Source: a virus. From it: 64,000 bases of DNA. The stretch covers positions 1 through 64,000 of IMG/VR virus record IMGVR_UViG_3300026484_000390, one strand, 5' to 3'. Below the pieces are notes generated by a model, which was not told the DNA's origin, did not search any database, and saw nothing but the letters and a program-made list of their open reading frames with translations. The translations under genes and the position numbers were made by a program. Positions within the stretch are counted from its first letter, which is position 1; the number at the start of each line of letters is the position of its first letter. Below, in pieces: positions 41,593 through 48,833 of this stretch.

Positions 41593-41649
41593 TACTGGAC
41601 ATAACATCACTGGCCATTTACTCGAAAGAAATAAGAATATTGAAGGATG
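41576..41649 (+). repeat. Duplicate of phosphatase gene segment 41205-41279
   Basis: About 74 bases nearly identical to the coding segment 41205-41279 (shared AATATTACTGGACATAACAT and flanks), with a few substitutions and one base difference. Out of frame and not expressed as phosphatase. Confidence 0.85.
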
Positions 41650-41653
41650 TAAG

Positions 41654-41875
41654 ATGACAAAAAGACATGAAAAAGAATTAGTTAAATTCCATTATATAAA
41701 GAAAAAGATAGACAGTCTTATTGGATATAAGAGGTGTTCAAGATTTATAAAAAACCAAATTTATCGTTTATCAAATAAAGAACAATTAGTAAAAACAAGA
41801 AGATTTTCTTTATGGGAATCAATGCATTTTGATAGAGAATTATTTAAATTAGCAAGGAAATCAAGATGCCAATAA
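41654..41875 (+). CDS. Small very basic protein (73 aa)
   Basis: Lys/Arg-rich; starts MTKRHEKELVKFHYIKKKID behind GAAGGATGTAAG, part of the duplicated fragment, which therefore supplies its RBS. Possible nucleic-acid binding. Overlaps the next gene. Confidence 0.56.
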   Translation: MTKRHEKELVKFHYIKKKIDSLIGYKRCSRFIKNQIYRLSNKEQLVKTRRFSLWESMHFDRELFKLARKSRCQ

Positions 41876-42129
41876 AAGAAATAGAAGTATTTTTCAAAAT
41901 AGATACTTTAAATTTAGAAGAAGAACTACAAGATTTATATATATATCAAGATATTATAAAGGGAGTTTATGAAATATACTATAACAACGAAATTAAATTT
42001 CCAGTGAATTTGGAGAAAGCATTTTGGAAAAAGTACGGAAAAGTTAAGTGTTATTTTAGTATAATAAAGGACATAAAGGCCCAGTTTAATCTTAAAGAAA
42101 ATTTAATTAAACTTACATATTTTATATGA
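41866..42129 (+). CDS. Small early protein (87 aa)
   Basis: MPIKEIEVFFKIDTLNLEEE start; mixed. RBS AAGGAAA in the preceding gene. Unknown. Confidence 0.55.
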   Translation: MPIKEIEVFFKIDTLNLEEELQDLYIYQDIIKGVYEIYYNNEIKFPVNLEKAFWKKYGKVKCYFSIIKDIKAQFNLKENLIKLTYFI

Positions 42130-42139
42130 AGGCTAAAAA

Positions 42140-42289
42140 ATGATAATAAATGTTTCCATAGAAGAATTTAAAAAACGATGGTACATAGCAGACTACGGTG
42201 AAGATACTTATACTGATGGAACAATCTATGGAATAATTATTTATGAAGATAATAATTATTTTGTAATAAAACTATCATCAAAACATTAA
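42140..42289 (+). CDS. Small acidic protein (49 aa)
   Basis: MIINVSIEEFKKRWYIADYG start, ends YFVIKLSSKH; beta-rich. RBS GAAGG. Unknown. Confidence 0.52.
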   Translation: MIINVSIEEFKKRWYIADYGEDTYTDGTIYGIIIYEDNNYFVIKLSSKH

Positions 42290-42298
42290 AGGAAAAAA

Positions 42299-42920
42299 AT
42301 GAAGAAAATAGAAGATCAACACAAGGAGACCGAGCACCTCGATAAAAAATGTTTACACATCAATATCTTTGGTGCTCCTTAATTCAGGCTCAGGAAAATC
42401 GACAATGAGAAGTAGGCTGTTTTATGAACTTAAGAAACAACAATTAAAAGTTGAAGAAGTAGTAGAATATGCAAAAGAATTAACATATGGAGAAGACAGC
42501 ATAAAATTATCAGACCAAATACTATTGTTTGGAAAACAAAGACATCCTCACTTTGTTCTTGATAAAAAAGTAGATTATGTTATTACAGATAGCCCCTTTA
42601 TTATGGGGTTTACTTATGTTGATAGTGCTGTTGATTATAAAGATGAATTAAAGGCACTTATGCTTAAGGTTCATAATTCTTATAATACTTTAAATATTTT
42701 TATCAATAGAAATCATAAGTATCAAGAATATGGAAGAAGCCAAACAGCAGAACTATCGGATAAAAAAGCATTCGATATTAAAGCACTGTTAAATGAATGC
42801 GGCATCGAATATCATGAAATGAAATCAGGCGAAGAAACAATTAAACAAACCCTTAAGCTAATTAATAAACTGGAGAAAAAAGATAATGAAAAAAACTTTA
42901 ATATTAATAAATGGTTATAA
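42299..42920 (+). pseudogene. P-loop NTPase (NadR-kinase/AAA_28-like) with 7-base disruption in Walker A
   Basis: From ATG 42299 (RBS AAAGGAAA) the frame runs to LHINIFGAP and hits TAA at 42380. Seven bases (TAATTCA, 42380-42386) later the sequence resumes GSGKSTMRSRLFYELKKQ in another frame to 42920. Removing the seven bases gives INIFGAPGSGKST, a perfect Walker A. The rest, with EYAKELTYG, VITDSPFIMG and FINRNHKYQEYGR, matches the ribosylnicotinamide-kinase/AAA_28 family. So the gene is broken inside its most essential motif, or uses recoding, or the sequence is wrong. TTG at 42369 could start the distal part but without a complete P-loop. Confidence 0.7.
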
Positions 42921-43491
42921 ACGGAGTGGTAAAGATTATACTGGTGAGTTAATTACTAACTTAATCGGAAGAAAGAAATGTAATATAGTTTCATTTGCCG
43001 AGCCCATTAAGAAAATTATAGCTTGTACTTTTGATATCTCTTTAAATGAATTGGAAAAATATAAGAATACAACCGAATCTTTTGGTATTGAAACTAAAGT
43101 TTATTCAAAATGCCAACCATCAGAGACTTTAGCATTTACAAATTTTAGAGCTATTTTACAGAAATTTGGTACTGAAGCTATGAAGCCTCAATTTGGTAAT
43201 AATGTTTGGGCTAAATTATGTATTAAAAAAGTTAGAAAGTCGAAGAAGAAAATAAATTTAATTACTGATTTTAGATTTTTAACAGAATTTGAAGAAGCCA
43301 AAAAATACTCTAATAAAGGAAAATATAAATTAATTACAATTAATGTCTTTAATAATGACATCGATAATACAGATATGCACGCTAGTGAATCTGAATTAAA
43401 AGATAATAAATTTAAATTTGATTTTTATATAGATAATACTAGTCAACCTGATATTACTAAAAAAGTGGAAGAAATACTTAACTCTTTATAA
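42886..43491 (+). CDS. 1: Deoxynucleoside monophosphate kinase (T4 gp1-like)
   Basis: 201 residues. ILINGYKRSGKDYTGELI is a Walker A (GYKRSGKD), SFAEPIKK follows as in T4 gp1, RAILQKFGTEAMKPQFGNNVW matches its central helix, and ITDFRFLTEFE gives the D-x-R/F pair. T4 gp1 phosphorylates dTMP, dGMP and hydroxymethyl-dCMP; this one may handle the modified or ordinary dNMPs needed for replication. Overlaps the preceding broken gene by 35 bases. Confidence 0.85.
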   Translation: MKKTLILINGYKRSGKDYTGELITNLIGRKKCNIVSFAEPIKKIIACTFDISLNELEKYKNTTESFGIETKVYSKCQPSETLAFTNFRAILQKFGTEAMKPQFGNNVWAKLCIKKVRKSKKKINLITDFRFLTEFEEAKKYSNKGKYKLITINVFNNDIDNTDMHASESELKDNKFKFDFYIDNTSQPDITKKVEEILNSL

Positions 43492-43494
43492 ATA
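43487..43494 (+). promoter_or_regulatory. Late promoter TATAAATA
   Basis: Exact TATAAATA overlapping the end of the dNMP kinase gene, ahead of late gene 43514. Confidence 0.68.
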
Positions 43495-43513
43495 TTAATA
43501 AACGGAGTTATAA

Positions 43514-44008
43514 ATGGCTACACTACTCAAGCAAGGTAAACAAATTGCTAATAGTAAAATATATGAAGATATTGATTTAGGTCAACAGAATCAAAATAGG
43601 GACTATATTGCAAAAGATGCTACAACATTAGAGCAAGATTTAAATGTAATTAGATCTATCTTAACTGATATACACGGTGAAGAAAAATGGACAGATGCTC
43701 CTAAAATTACTTTACAAGAGTTAGACGCTTTTGTACTAGCTCATAATAAAATGTTCCACCACGATAGAGATGAAAAAATAAAACTATTTTTTGATTACAA
43801 TGAAATACTAACTGATATTAAAACTTACGGAGCTGAAAATTTACTACTGGTTCATACCTCTTTCGGATACTTAGAAGATGTGCTAAGTGTAATTGAAAAA
43901 ATTACTTATACCACTGACGGTTCGAATATTTTCCAACATATTAAGAAAACTTTTGTTTATGATGACGGTAACAATTTAGAAAAAATTGTTAATGAAAAAA
44001 TAGTATGA
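43514..44008 (+). CDS. Probable virion-associated protein (164 aa)
   Basis: Starts MATLLKQGKQIANSKIYEDI; the region around DAFVLAHNKMFHHDRDEKIK has four histidines. Late promoter and position beside capsid-type genes imply a structural or assembly role. No direct family match by eye. Overlaps the next gene by 4 bases. Confidence 0.65.
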   Translation: MATLLKQGKQIANSKIYEDIDLGQQNQNRDYIAKDATTLEQDLNVIRSILTDIHGEEKWTDAPKITLQELDAFVLAHNKMFHHDRDEKIKLFFDYNEILTDIKTYGAENLLLVHTSFGYLEDVLSVIEKITYTTDGSNIFQHIKKTFVYDDGNNLEKIVNEKIV

Positions 44009-44226
44009 TTATAGAAGATAAACCCACTTTTGATAAAGAGTTGAGAACATTTACAACTTCCAAAGAAATAGAAACTTCAGACGATATAGTTATTTCAGTT
44101 AATGGTATGTGGTCAATTTATGATAATGATATTACCCTATTGGATAATTTTACAATAGAAGTTTCTGAATTATGTAATATAGATTGGGAAGAAGATGAAT
44201 TGGCAGTAATTTATACTGCCAAATAA
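44005..44226 (+). CDS. Small beta-rich late protein, paralog of 45225 (73 aa)
   Basis: Contains DDIVISVNGMWSIYDNDITL and ends ELAVIYTAK. The minus-strand protein at 45225-45461 has DISISLNNAIILSNNNIS and ends ISVIYYVEI, the same strand order. Likely small virion or tail component. Confidence 0.6.
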   Translation: MIIEDKPTFDKELRTFTTSKEIETSDDIVISVNGMWSIYDNDITLLDNFTIEVSELCNIDWEEDELAVIYTAK

Positions 44227-44305
44227 TTAGTTAATTTACATAGTCAACTTATATTCAGATTTTTCTTGTAGTGCTATTTCTCTAAAACTTTTCGTTTAAT
44301 TACTC

Positions 44306-45202
44306 CTAGTTAAAAATTTGAAGATCTGATAAATCAACATTGTATTTTCCAAGAAAGCCTGATACACCATTTCCACCATTATAATATTTTTTATCTAATG
44401 GATTAATTGCCATACCTGTTCTATCCATTACAAAATAAATTGGTTCACCAGTTTCTGAGTTAATTGCTTCCACCCATTTTGTCATATAAGGAGAATAAAT
44501 GGTACTACCTTTAGAGATGCCGTTCCCTTTGATGCCGAAAATTATTGAATCAGTACCATTATTTTGATGAGTATAATCAATATAATAATCAACACTAGCT
44601 ATTCTTCCTAAATAAGAAGGGCTATTATCATTTTCACCTGCTCTAGCACTATCTCCCAATGTCCCTGCTAGTAAAGAAGCAACATTTGAACTAACAATTG
44701 CCCAAGCCTGTGGGCTTCTATTATCTGAAATTGGTAAATCACAAGTACCTTTATTGACTGCAATTGCTATACTTTGGCCGACTGCCCATAAATTGGCATC
44801 ATAGTCTTCACCACTGAATGTCAAAGTATCCTTTGTTTCTGCCCTTTCTTTGACCATTGCTAAAAAATCATTATCTATTTTATAAACTATTTCATCTGAA
44901 ATATAAGTTGCTAGTACTTCATAAAAACTTTCACCATATATACTCTGCATATCTTGAATAGCTTCTACTGTAAACTCTGTTCTTATTTTTCTAGTTATAG
45001 CAGTAATATCTGCTTTTGCTATTGTTAATTTATCTTCTGTTTTATCCCATTCTGCACCTGAAATTATTCCAACAGGCCCTTTTAATGGCTGAATGTCAGA
45101 TACTCTTCTTGCTATACTTTTTTTAACAAGAATTTTATCAATAGCCCCTATTAACTCTGCCTGATTAATCATTTCATTTTCATTAATACTTTGTTCTGCC
45201 AT
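44306..45202 (-). CDS. gp23/gp24-like capsid protein
   Basis: 298 residues. RRVSDIQPLKGPVG resembles the DLVGEQPMTKPTG segment of gp23; RTEFTVEAIQDMQSIYGES followed by ATYISDEIVYKIDNDFL matches the HK97-fold spine helix E-x-AQDM-x-x-xHG and ExxxEINRE of gp23/gp24. A WAIVSSNVASLL and a late YMGRTG-like region with FVMDRTGMAINP follow. At 298 residues it is much shorter than gp23 (521) or gp24 (427), so it may be a vertex, decoration or minor capsid protein. Minus strand, own late promoter 45222-45229. Confidence 0.68.
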   Translation of the reverse strand: MAEQSINENEMINQAELIGAIDKILVKKSIARRVSDIQPLKGPVGIISGAEWDKTEDKLTIAKADITAITRKIRTEFTVEAIQDMQSIYGESFYEVLATYISDEIVYKIDNDFLAMVKERAETKDTLTFSGEDYDANLWAVGQSIAIAVNKGTCDLPISDNRSPQAWAIVSSNVASLLAGTLGDSARAGENDNSPSYLGRIASVDYYIDYTHQNNGTDSIIFGIKGNGISKGSTIYSPYMTKWVEAINSETGEPIYFVMDRTGMAINPLDKKYYNGGNGVSGFLGKYNVDLSDLQIFN

Positions 45203-45221
45203 TTTTAATCTCCTTTTAAGT

Positions 45222-45229
45222 TATTTATA
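45222..45229 (-). promoter_or_regulatory. Late promoter TATAAATA
   Basis: Exact TATAAATA on minus strand, inside the 3' end of the 45225 gene, 20 bases before the capsid-like gene. Confidence 0.66.
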
Positions 45230-45461
45230 TTTCTACATAATATATTACAGAAATTACATCTTTAGACGATATTTCCACTTCATTTTGAAGAAAAATTACA
45301 TTTTCTTTAACTTCTGATATATTATTATTACTCAGAATTATAGCATTATTTAAACTAATACTAATGTCTTCATTGGAATTGATGTTGTATTCGGTTGATA
45401 AAGTTTTTTTATCTATATTTAGCTTTGGGTAATTATCAATTACCAAATCACTTATATTCAT
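45225..45461 (-). CDS. Small beta-rich late protein, paralog of 44005 (78 aa)
   Basis: Starts MNISDLVIDNYPKLNIDKKT. See 44005: same EDIxISxN....N(N/D)I...EN/DN and ending VIY. Late promoter at 45487. Probably a structural partner of the capsid-like protein downstream. Confidence 0.6.
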   Translation of the reverse strand: MNISDLVIDNYPKLNIDKKTLSTEYNINSNEDISISLNNAIILSNNNISEVKENVIFLQNEVEISSKDVISVIYYVEI

Positions 45462-45480
45462 AATACTATACTCCTTTCTT

Positions 45481-45494
45481 TATAAATATTTATA
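45481..45494. promoter_or_regulatory. Divergent late promoter palindrome TATAAATATTTATA
   Basis: A perfect 14-base palindrome giving TATAAATA on both strands with a 2-base overlap: plus at 45481-45488 for gene 45507 and minus at 45487-45494 for gene 45225. The two polymerases cannot bind at once. Confidence 0.72.
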
Positions 45495-45506
45495 AAGGAG
45501 CAAATT

Positions 45507-45953
45507 ATGATTAAAAGATTTATGCCCAAACAACCTAATGGTAATACACTATTTAACCTACCTGATGATTACAAGGGCGGAAGCATTACGATTTTTATTA
45601 ATGGACAGATGATTCATAGTGAAGACGACAAGTCACACCCTTACGGTTATACCCTAGATCAGAAAAATAAGACTTTTAATTTTTTTGTTGCTCCTGATGA
45701 CGATGATTCACTTTATGTACTATATGAGTATAGCTTTCGTTTATCTTTTGAGAATATAGATTGGACAAAAAAAATAAGAAGTATGGACTTTAGTTTTTCA
45801 GTGCAAAAAAGTGTTTGGGAAAATAAACCCATTAAAGCAGTTTGGGAAGTAGGCAAAAATCCAATAGTTTGGGAAAGTAAATTATTTTTAATAGTCTGGG
45901 AACAAATTGTTAAAAAACAATTTTTTAATACCAAAGTCTGTTCTAAAATATAA
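45507..45953 (+). CDS. Late virion protein with VWE repeats (148 aa)
   Basis: Residues 1-85 are a beta sandwich with ITIFINGQMIHS, YTLDQKNKTFNFFVAP and YVLYEYSF, as in small phage neck/tail proteins. Residues 105-140 hold four VWE or AVWE units (SVWENK, AVWEVG, IVWESK, IVWEQ), spaced 9-12 residues. Basic C-terminus. The Trp-Glu series could be an interaction arm. Late promoter at 45481; RBS AAAGGAG. Confidence 0.66.
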   Translation: MIKRFMPKQPNGNTLFNLPDDYKGGSITIFINGQMIHSEDDKSHPYGYTLDQKNKTFNFFVAPDDDDSLYVLYEYSFRLSFENIDWTKKIRSMDFSFSVQKSVWENKPIKAVWEVGKNPIVWESKLFLIVWEQIVKKQFFNTKVCSKI

Positions 45954-45956
45954 ATA
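45949..45956 (+). promoter_or_regulatory. Late promoter TATAAATA
   Basis: Exact TATAAATA overlapping the stop of 45507; 20 bases before 45977. Confidence 0.66.
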
Positions 45957-45976
45957 GTAATAAAGAGGAGAATTGG

Positions 45977-46609
45977 ATGGAAGAGATAGAACTTATAATT
46001 GGAGATAGTTCAAGTATTTGGGAATTCAGCAACAAACAAATAGATCGTTTGGATAAATTTTGGGAGGGTTCTTGGACAGTTGCTTCTAAATTAGGTGAAA
46101 CCCCTTTAATACAAGGTAGCTTATTAAAAAACCAAAATATTCTAAATGATGACTCATTAGAAGAAGAAGAGTTTAGAAAAACTTTTAAAGTTTTTGAACC
46201 TAAAAAAGAAGAAATAATAGAATTTAATGATGATGTAATTGTAGACAAAAAATGCACAGTATCGGGAAAGATATACACCAAAGGAAATGATAATACTGAA
46301 ATTCCGTCTGAAGGAAGATATATTACTATTACAATTAAAGGAATCTTTAGCGGAAATAAAAGAGATATGCAAATTAAAACAGATGCACAAGGTAAGTTTG
46401 CTTGTGATTTTAATATAGGTAAAACTGTTAAGACTCCTGCTGACAGCTTCTTCCTTTTTCAAATTACACCTATGGAATCCCAAGAATTAGAAGTTGGCAC
46501 TTACATATTGTCAGTAGAAATAAGACAATTATCAGATCAAGGAGTAGTGGAGTTCAGACGAGAGGTACTGCACGCTAAATTAAAAATGAAAGCACAAGGA
46601 GTAAAATAA
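45977..46609 (+). CDS. Late virion/tail-associated protein (210 aa)
   Basis: An N-terminal DSSSIWEFSNKQIDRLDKFW then TVASKLGETPLIQGSL recalls upper-baseplate/fibre-attachment domains. Residues 85-205 form a beta domain ending GTYILSVEIRQLSDQG and KLKMKAQGV, with the plan of a carbohydrate- or Ig-like strand sandwich. Probably tail or neck. RBS AGAGGAGA. TAATG overlap with the next gene. Confidence 0.62.
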   Translation: MEEIELIIGDSSSIWEFSNKQIDRLDKFWEGSWTVASKLGETPLIQGSLLKNQNILNDDSLEEEEFRKTFKVFEPKKEEIIEFNDDVIVDKKCTVSGKIYTKGNDNTEIPSEGRYITITIKGIFSGNKRDMQIKTDAQGKFACDFNIGKTVKTPADSFFLFQITPMESQELEVGTYILSVEIRQLSDQGVVEFRREVLHAKLKMKAQGVK

Positions 46610-46881
46610 TGAAAACTTTTGAAGAAATAGCACTAATAATGCAAAATAAAATTAACGAAAAAAAGATGAAATCAACTGACAGGTTAAAAGCGGCTAAAGC
46701 CCTTAAAATAAGAAAGAAAACTTCTGAGTTTAAACGGAATAAAAAGAAACAAGATATTTGCAATAAAAAAATTAAACCGGGATCTAACAAATCGTGTGCT
46801 ATAGGGGACACTATACCCACAAAAATAGACAAAAAAAGAAGCAAGGCTTCTAAAATAGGTGCTAAAAGTAGACACCATTGA
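46609..46881 (+). CDS. Very basic late protein (90 aa)
   Basis: About 30 percent Lys/Arg with CNKKIK and a CAIGD turn, two cysteines; ends SKIGAKSRHH. Likely DNA- or scaffold-binding in the head. The opening MKTFEEIALIMQ recalls the capsid-targeting pattern but no L/I-x-E before Gly/Ala/Ser is close. Confidence 0.6.
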   Translation: MKTFEEIALIMQNKINEKKMKSTDRLKAAKALKIRKKTSEFKRNKKKQDICNKKIKPGSNKSCAIGDTIPTKIDKKRSKASKIGAKSRHH

Positions 46882-47249
46882 AAAATAGAAAAATTAAACA
46901 AAATATGTTGAATCAAATAACTAAAGGGAATCTTTTCGTGAGTATGGATAAATTGATGACGGAAATGAACAATAGCATTAAAACAACAGAGATTAAAACA
47001 ATCTATGATATGAGTGCGGTGAAAGATAAAGTTAAACAAACTTTTAAGGAAATTTTGTCTCTTATAGATAATAGTAGAGAATTCAATACAGATGCTTTAA
47101 AAGTAATACACAATGCATGTGTTCTAGATTTTCATATCAGAATGGCAGAAGGAAATGGATTAGATTTATTTCAACTATTGGACTTCTTGGGGGATTACCA
47201 TTCTGATGAATTTAGTAAGGCACAAGACAATAATCCATTTGCAAAATAG
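46878..47249 (+). CDS. Late protein of unknown function (123 aa)
   Basis: TTG start overlapping the previous stop (TTGA) or ATG at 46902. Helical; DFHIRMAEGNGLDLFQLLDF in the second half. Acidic C-terminus. No family; perhaps an assembly factor. Confidence 0.58.
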   Translation: MKNRKIKQNMLNQITKGNLFVSMDKLMTEMNNSIKTTEIKTIYDMSAVKDKVKQTFKEILSLIDNSREFNTDALKVIHNACVLDFHIRMAEGNGLDLFQLLDFLGDYHSDEFSKAQDNNPFAK

Positions 47250-47292
47250 TAGAATTTTTTAGCAATCTAATGTTATCTTAAGGTTAATATGT

Positions 47293-47298
47293 TATAAT
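47293..47298 (+). promoter_or_regulatory. Early promoter TATAAT
   Basis: CTTAAGGTTAATATGTTATAAT, the best match to the early consensus; drives gene 47367. Confidence 0.74.
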
Positions 47299-47366
47299 TA
47301 TTTTAGTTGCTTAAAAGTGTAACTATGACTAACGACTTAACTGTCTAAAAAATAAGGATTATATAA

Positions 47367-47831
47367 ATGTTAGAAAATTATGTACTAGGGGCAGAAGTAG
47401 CCAAGAAAGGCAGGTTCCATATTGCCAATATAAGTATGCTGCTAAAAGAATTTGGCTTAATAGAAGGAATAGATTATTTGAAATTTGGTGGAATAACTCT
47501 ACTAAACAAGAAATCTCTAAGATGTCCAAAATATATTTATAAGTTAATGTGGGACAAATCTATGACTAAAATGGACGACTTGGTGCCTTTAACTTTCTTT
47601 AGAGAGACTCTCGAAAATACAACAAAGCTAATAGAAAAAGATTATGAGGTACTTAAAATTGAAGGTAAGCAGTTTGTAAAAATAACTGGTAAAGAATTGA
47701 ATACAATATTTATGAATGAACAGATAGTTAAGTCAGTAGTAGCAAATGATGAAATACCTGATTTGGAAGCAGGTAAGCTTATAGATGGGTATATTAAACT
47801 GTCAAATAAAAAGTCTCTATGTTGGTATTAA
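47367..47831 (+). CDS. Early protein of unknown function (154 aa)
   Basis: The first 60 residues (EVAKKGRFHIANISMLLKEF and GIDYLKFGGITLLNKKSL) look like a winged-helix or phage anti-repressor type DNA-binding domain. The rest is helical, with FVKITGKELNTIFMN. Own strong early promoter in the replication region, so a regulator is possible. Confidence 0.6.
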   Translation: MLENYVLGAEVAKKGRFHIANISMLLKEFGLIEGIDYLKFGGITLLNKKSLRCPKYIYKLMWDKSMTKMDDLVPLTFFRETLENTTKLIEKDYEVLKIEGKQFVKITGKELNTIFMNEQIVKSVVANDEIPDLEAGKLIDGYIKLSNKKSLCWY

Positions 47832-47849
47832 TCAAAATTATTTAATTAA

Positions 47850-48743
47850 ATGCATAAAATAAATAAAGAAAGCAATAACCCCACAAAAGAATACATAGAG
47901 AAAAATTTCTTTAGAGTAGACGGAGCACTCAATAACCATAAAGTTAAAGCTTCGGGACTCTCCATAGAGTCTATTTTTAACATATATCACAACACTAAAA
48001 CTCCGTTATGTAAATGTGGTAATAAACTTAGTTTACACTCATTTAAAATAGGTTATAGGCAGTTTTGTTCTTCTAAGTGTAGTAATGCAGATAAGAAAAA
48101 GATACAAAAAGGCATAGATTCAACAGACTATGCTGCTAGAAAAGAAACAACAATTAAATCTCTTAGTTTAAAAGATAAAAGTTACTGGGATAACATCATT
48201 AATAAAAGGAAGGCTTCCAATTTAATAAGGTTTGGTTTTGAAAGCCATCAAAGTTCACCAGAGTATCAACTTAAAATGAAAAAATATTATTTGAAAACTT
48301 ATGGAGCAGAGACTTATCTGAATTCTGAAATAGGGAAAAAAGCGTCACAACAGACTAAGCTTGAAAAATACGGAAATATTAACTATAACAACCCTAAGAA
48401 AATTAAAAAGAACGAAAGATTAACAAAAGTAAGTCTGGGTATATGGATAGACGAAGAAGACAAGGAAGACTATGCTTTATATAGAGAAACGGTAGTTAAA
48501 CAAACTGAAGTCAATTATAAAAAATATTACAAAGTTATAAACGAAAATAACCTTAATAGGTCTTATAGAGAATTCCATTTAGATCATAGATATAGCATTA
48601 TAAGTGGTTTTAATAACAATATACCCACTTATATAATAGCATCCCATCATAATTTAGAAATGTTGTTTTGTTTGGACAACATTTCTAAAGGTGGAAAATG
48701 TAGTATATCATTAGATTATTTATTAAGTAATTTTTTTGTATAA
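47850..48743 (+). CDS. HNH homing endonuclease (Hef-like)
   Basis: 297 residues. CKCGNKLSLHSFKIGYRQFC then C forms an N-terminal C4 zinc finger. The middle carries NUMOD-like DNA-binding repeats, FGFESHQSSPEYQLKMK and KYGNINYNNPKK. The end FHLDHRYSIISGF, SHHNLEMLF and NISKGGKC is a HNH site (H-x-D-H, H-x-N, N). This combination is that of the Hef endonucleases frequent in Campylobacter T4-like phages. No RBS of strength. Lies just upstream of gp32, likely target locus. Confidence 0.8.
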   Translation: MHKINKESNNPTKEYIEKNFFRVDGALNNHKVKASGLSIESIFNIYHNTKTPLCKCGNKLSLHSFKIGYRQFCSSKCSNADKKKIQKGIDSTDYAARKETTIKSLSLKDKSYWDNIINKRKASNLIRFGFESHQSSPEYQLKMKKYYLKTYGAETYLNSEIGKKASQQTKLEKYGNINYNNPKKIKKNERLTKVSLGIWIDEEDKEDYALYRETVVKQTEVNYKKYYKVINENNLNRSYREFHLDHRYSIISGFNNNIPTYIIASHHNLEMLFCLDNISKGGKCSISLDYLLSNFFV

Positions 48744-48753
48744 TACTTTATAT

Positions 48754-48818
48754 TAAAATAAGACCAATAACATTTAAGTCTATAAACTATATGAAATTAA
48801 AATAAGCGTTAAAAAACG
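48754..48818 (+). promoter_or_regulatory. gp32 leader: direct repeat and operator hairpin
   Basis: ATTAAAATAAG occurs twice (48754-48764 and 48796-48806). The second is followed at once by CGTT-AAAA-AACG (48807-48818), then RBS GAGG. In T4, gp32 represses its own mRNA by binding a pseudoknot and UUAAA-type repeats upstream of the start; this leader has both repeats and a small hairpin, so autoregulation is likely. Confidence 0.5.
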
Positions 48819-48833
48819 ATAAGAGGAAACACA

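Noticed and set aside
42299-42920. Programmed translational bypass of seven bases
   Set aside because: No matching take-off and landing codons and no T4 gene 60-like stem seen; mutation or sequence error is simpler. Kept as a finding with that caveat.
46575-47039. 154-residue open frame on the minus strand
   Set aside because: It is antisense to two genes with promoters and coupling; its high Phe/Leu/Ile content is the mirror of Lys-rich coding.
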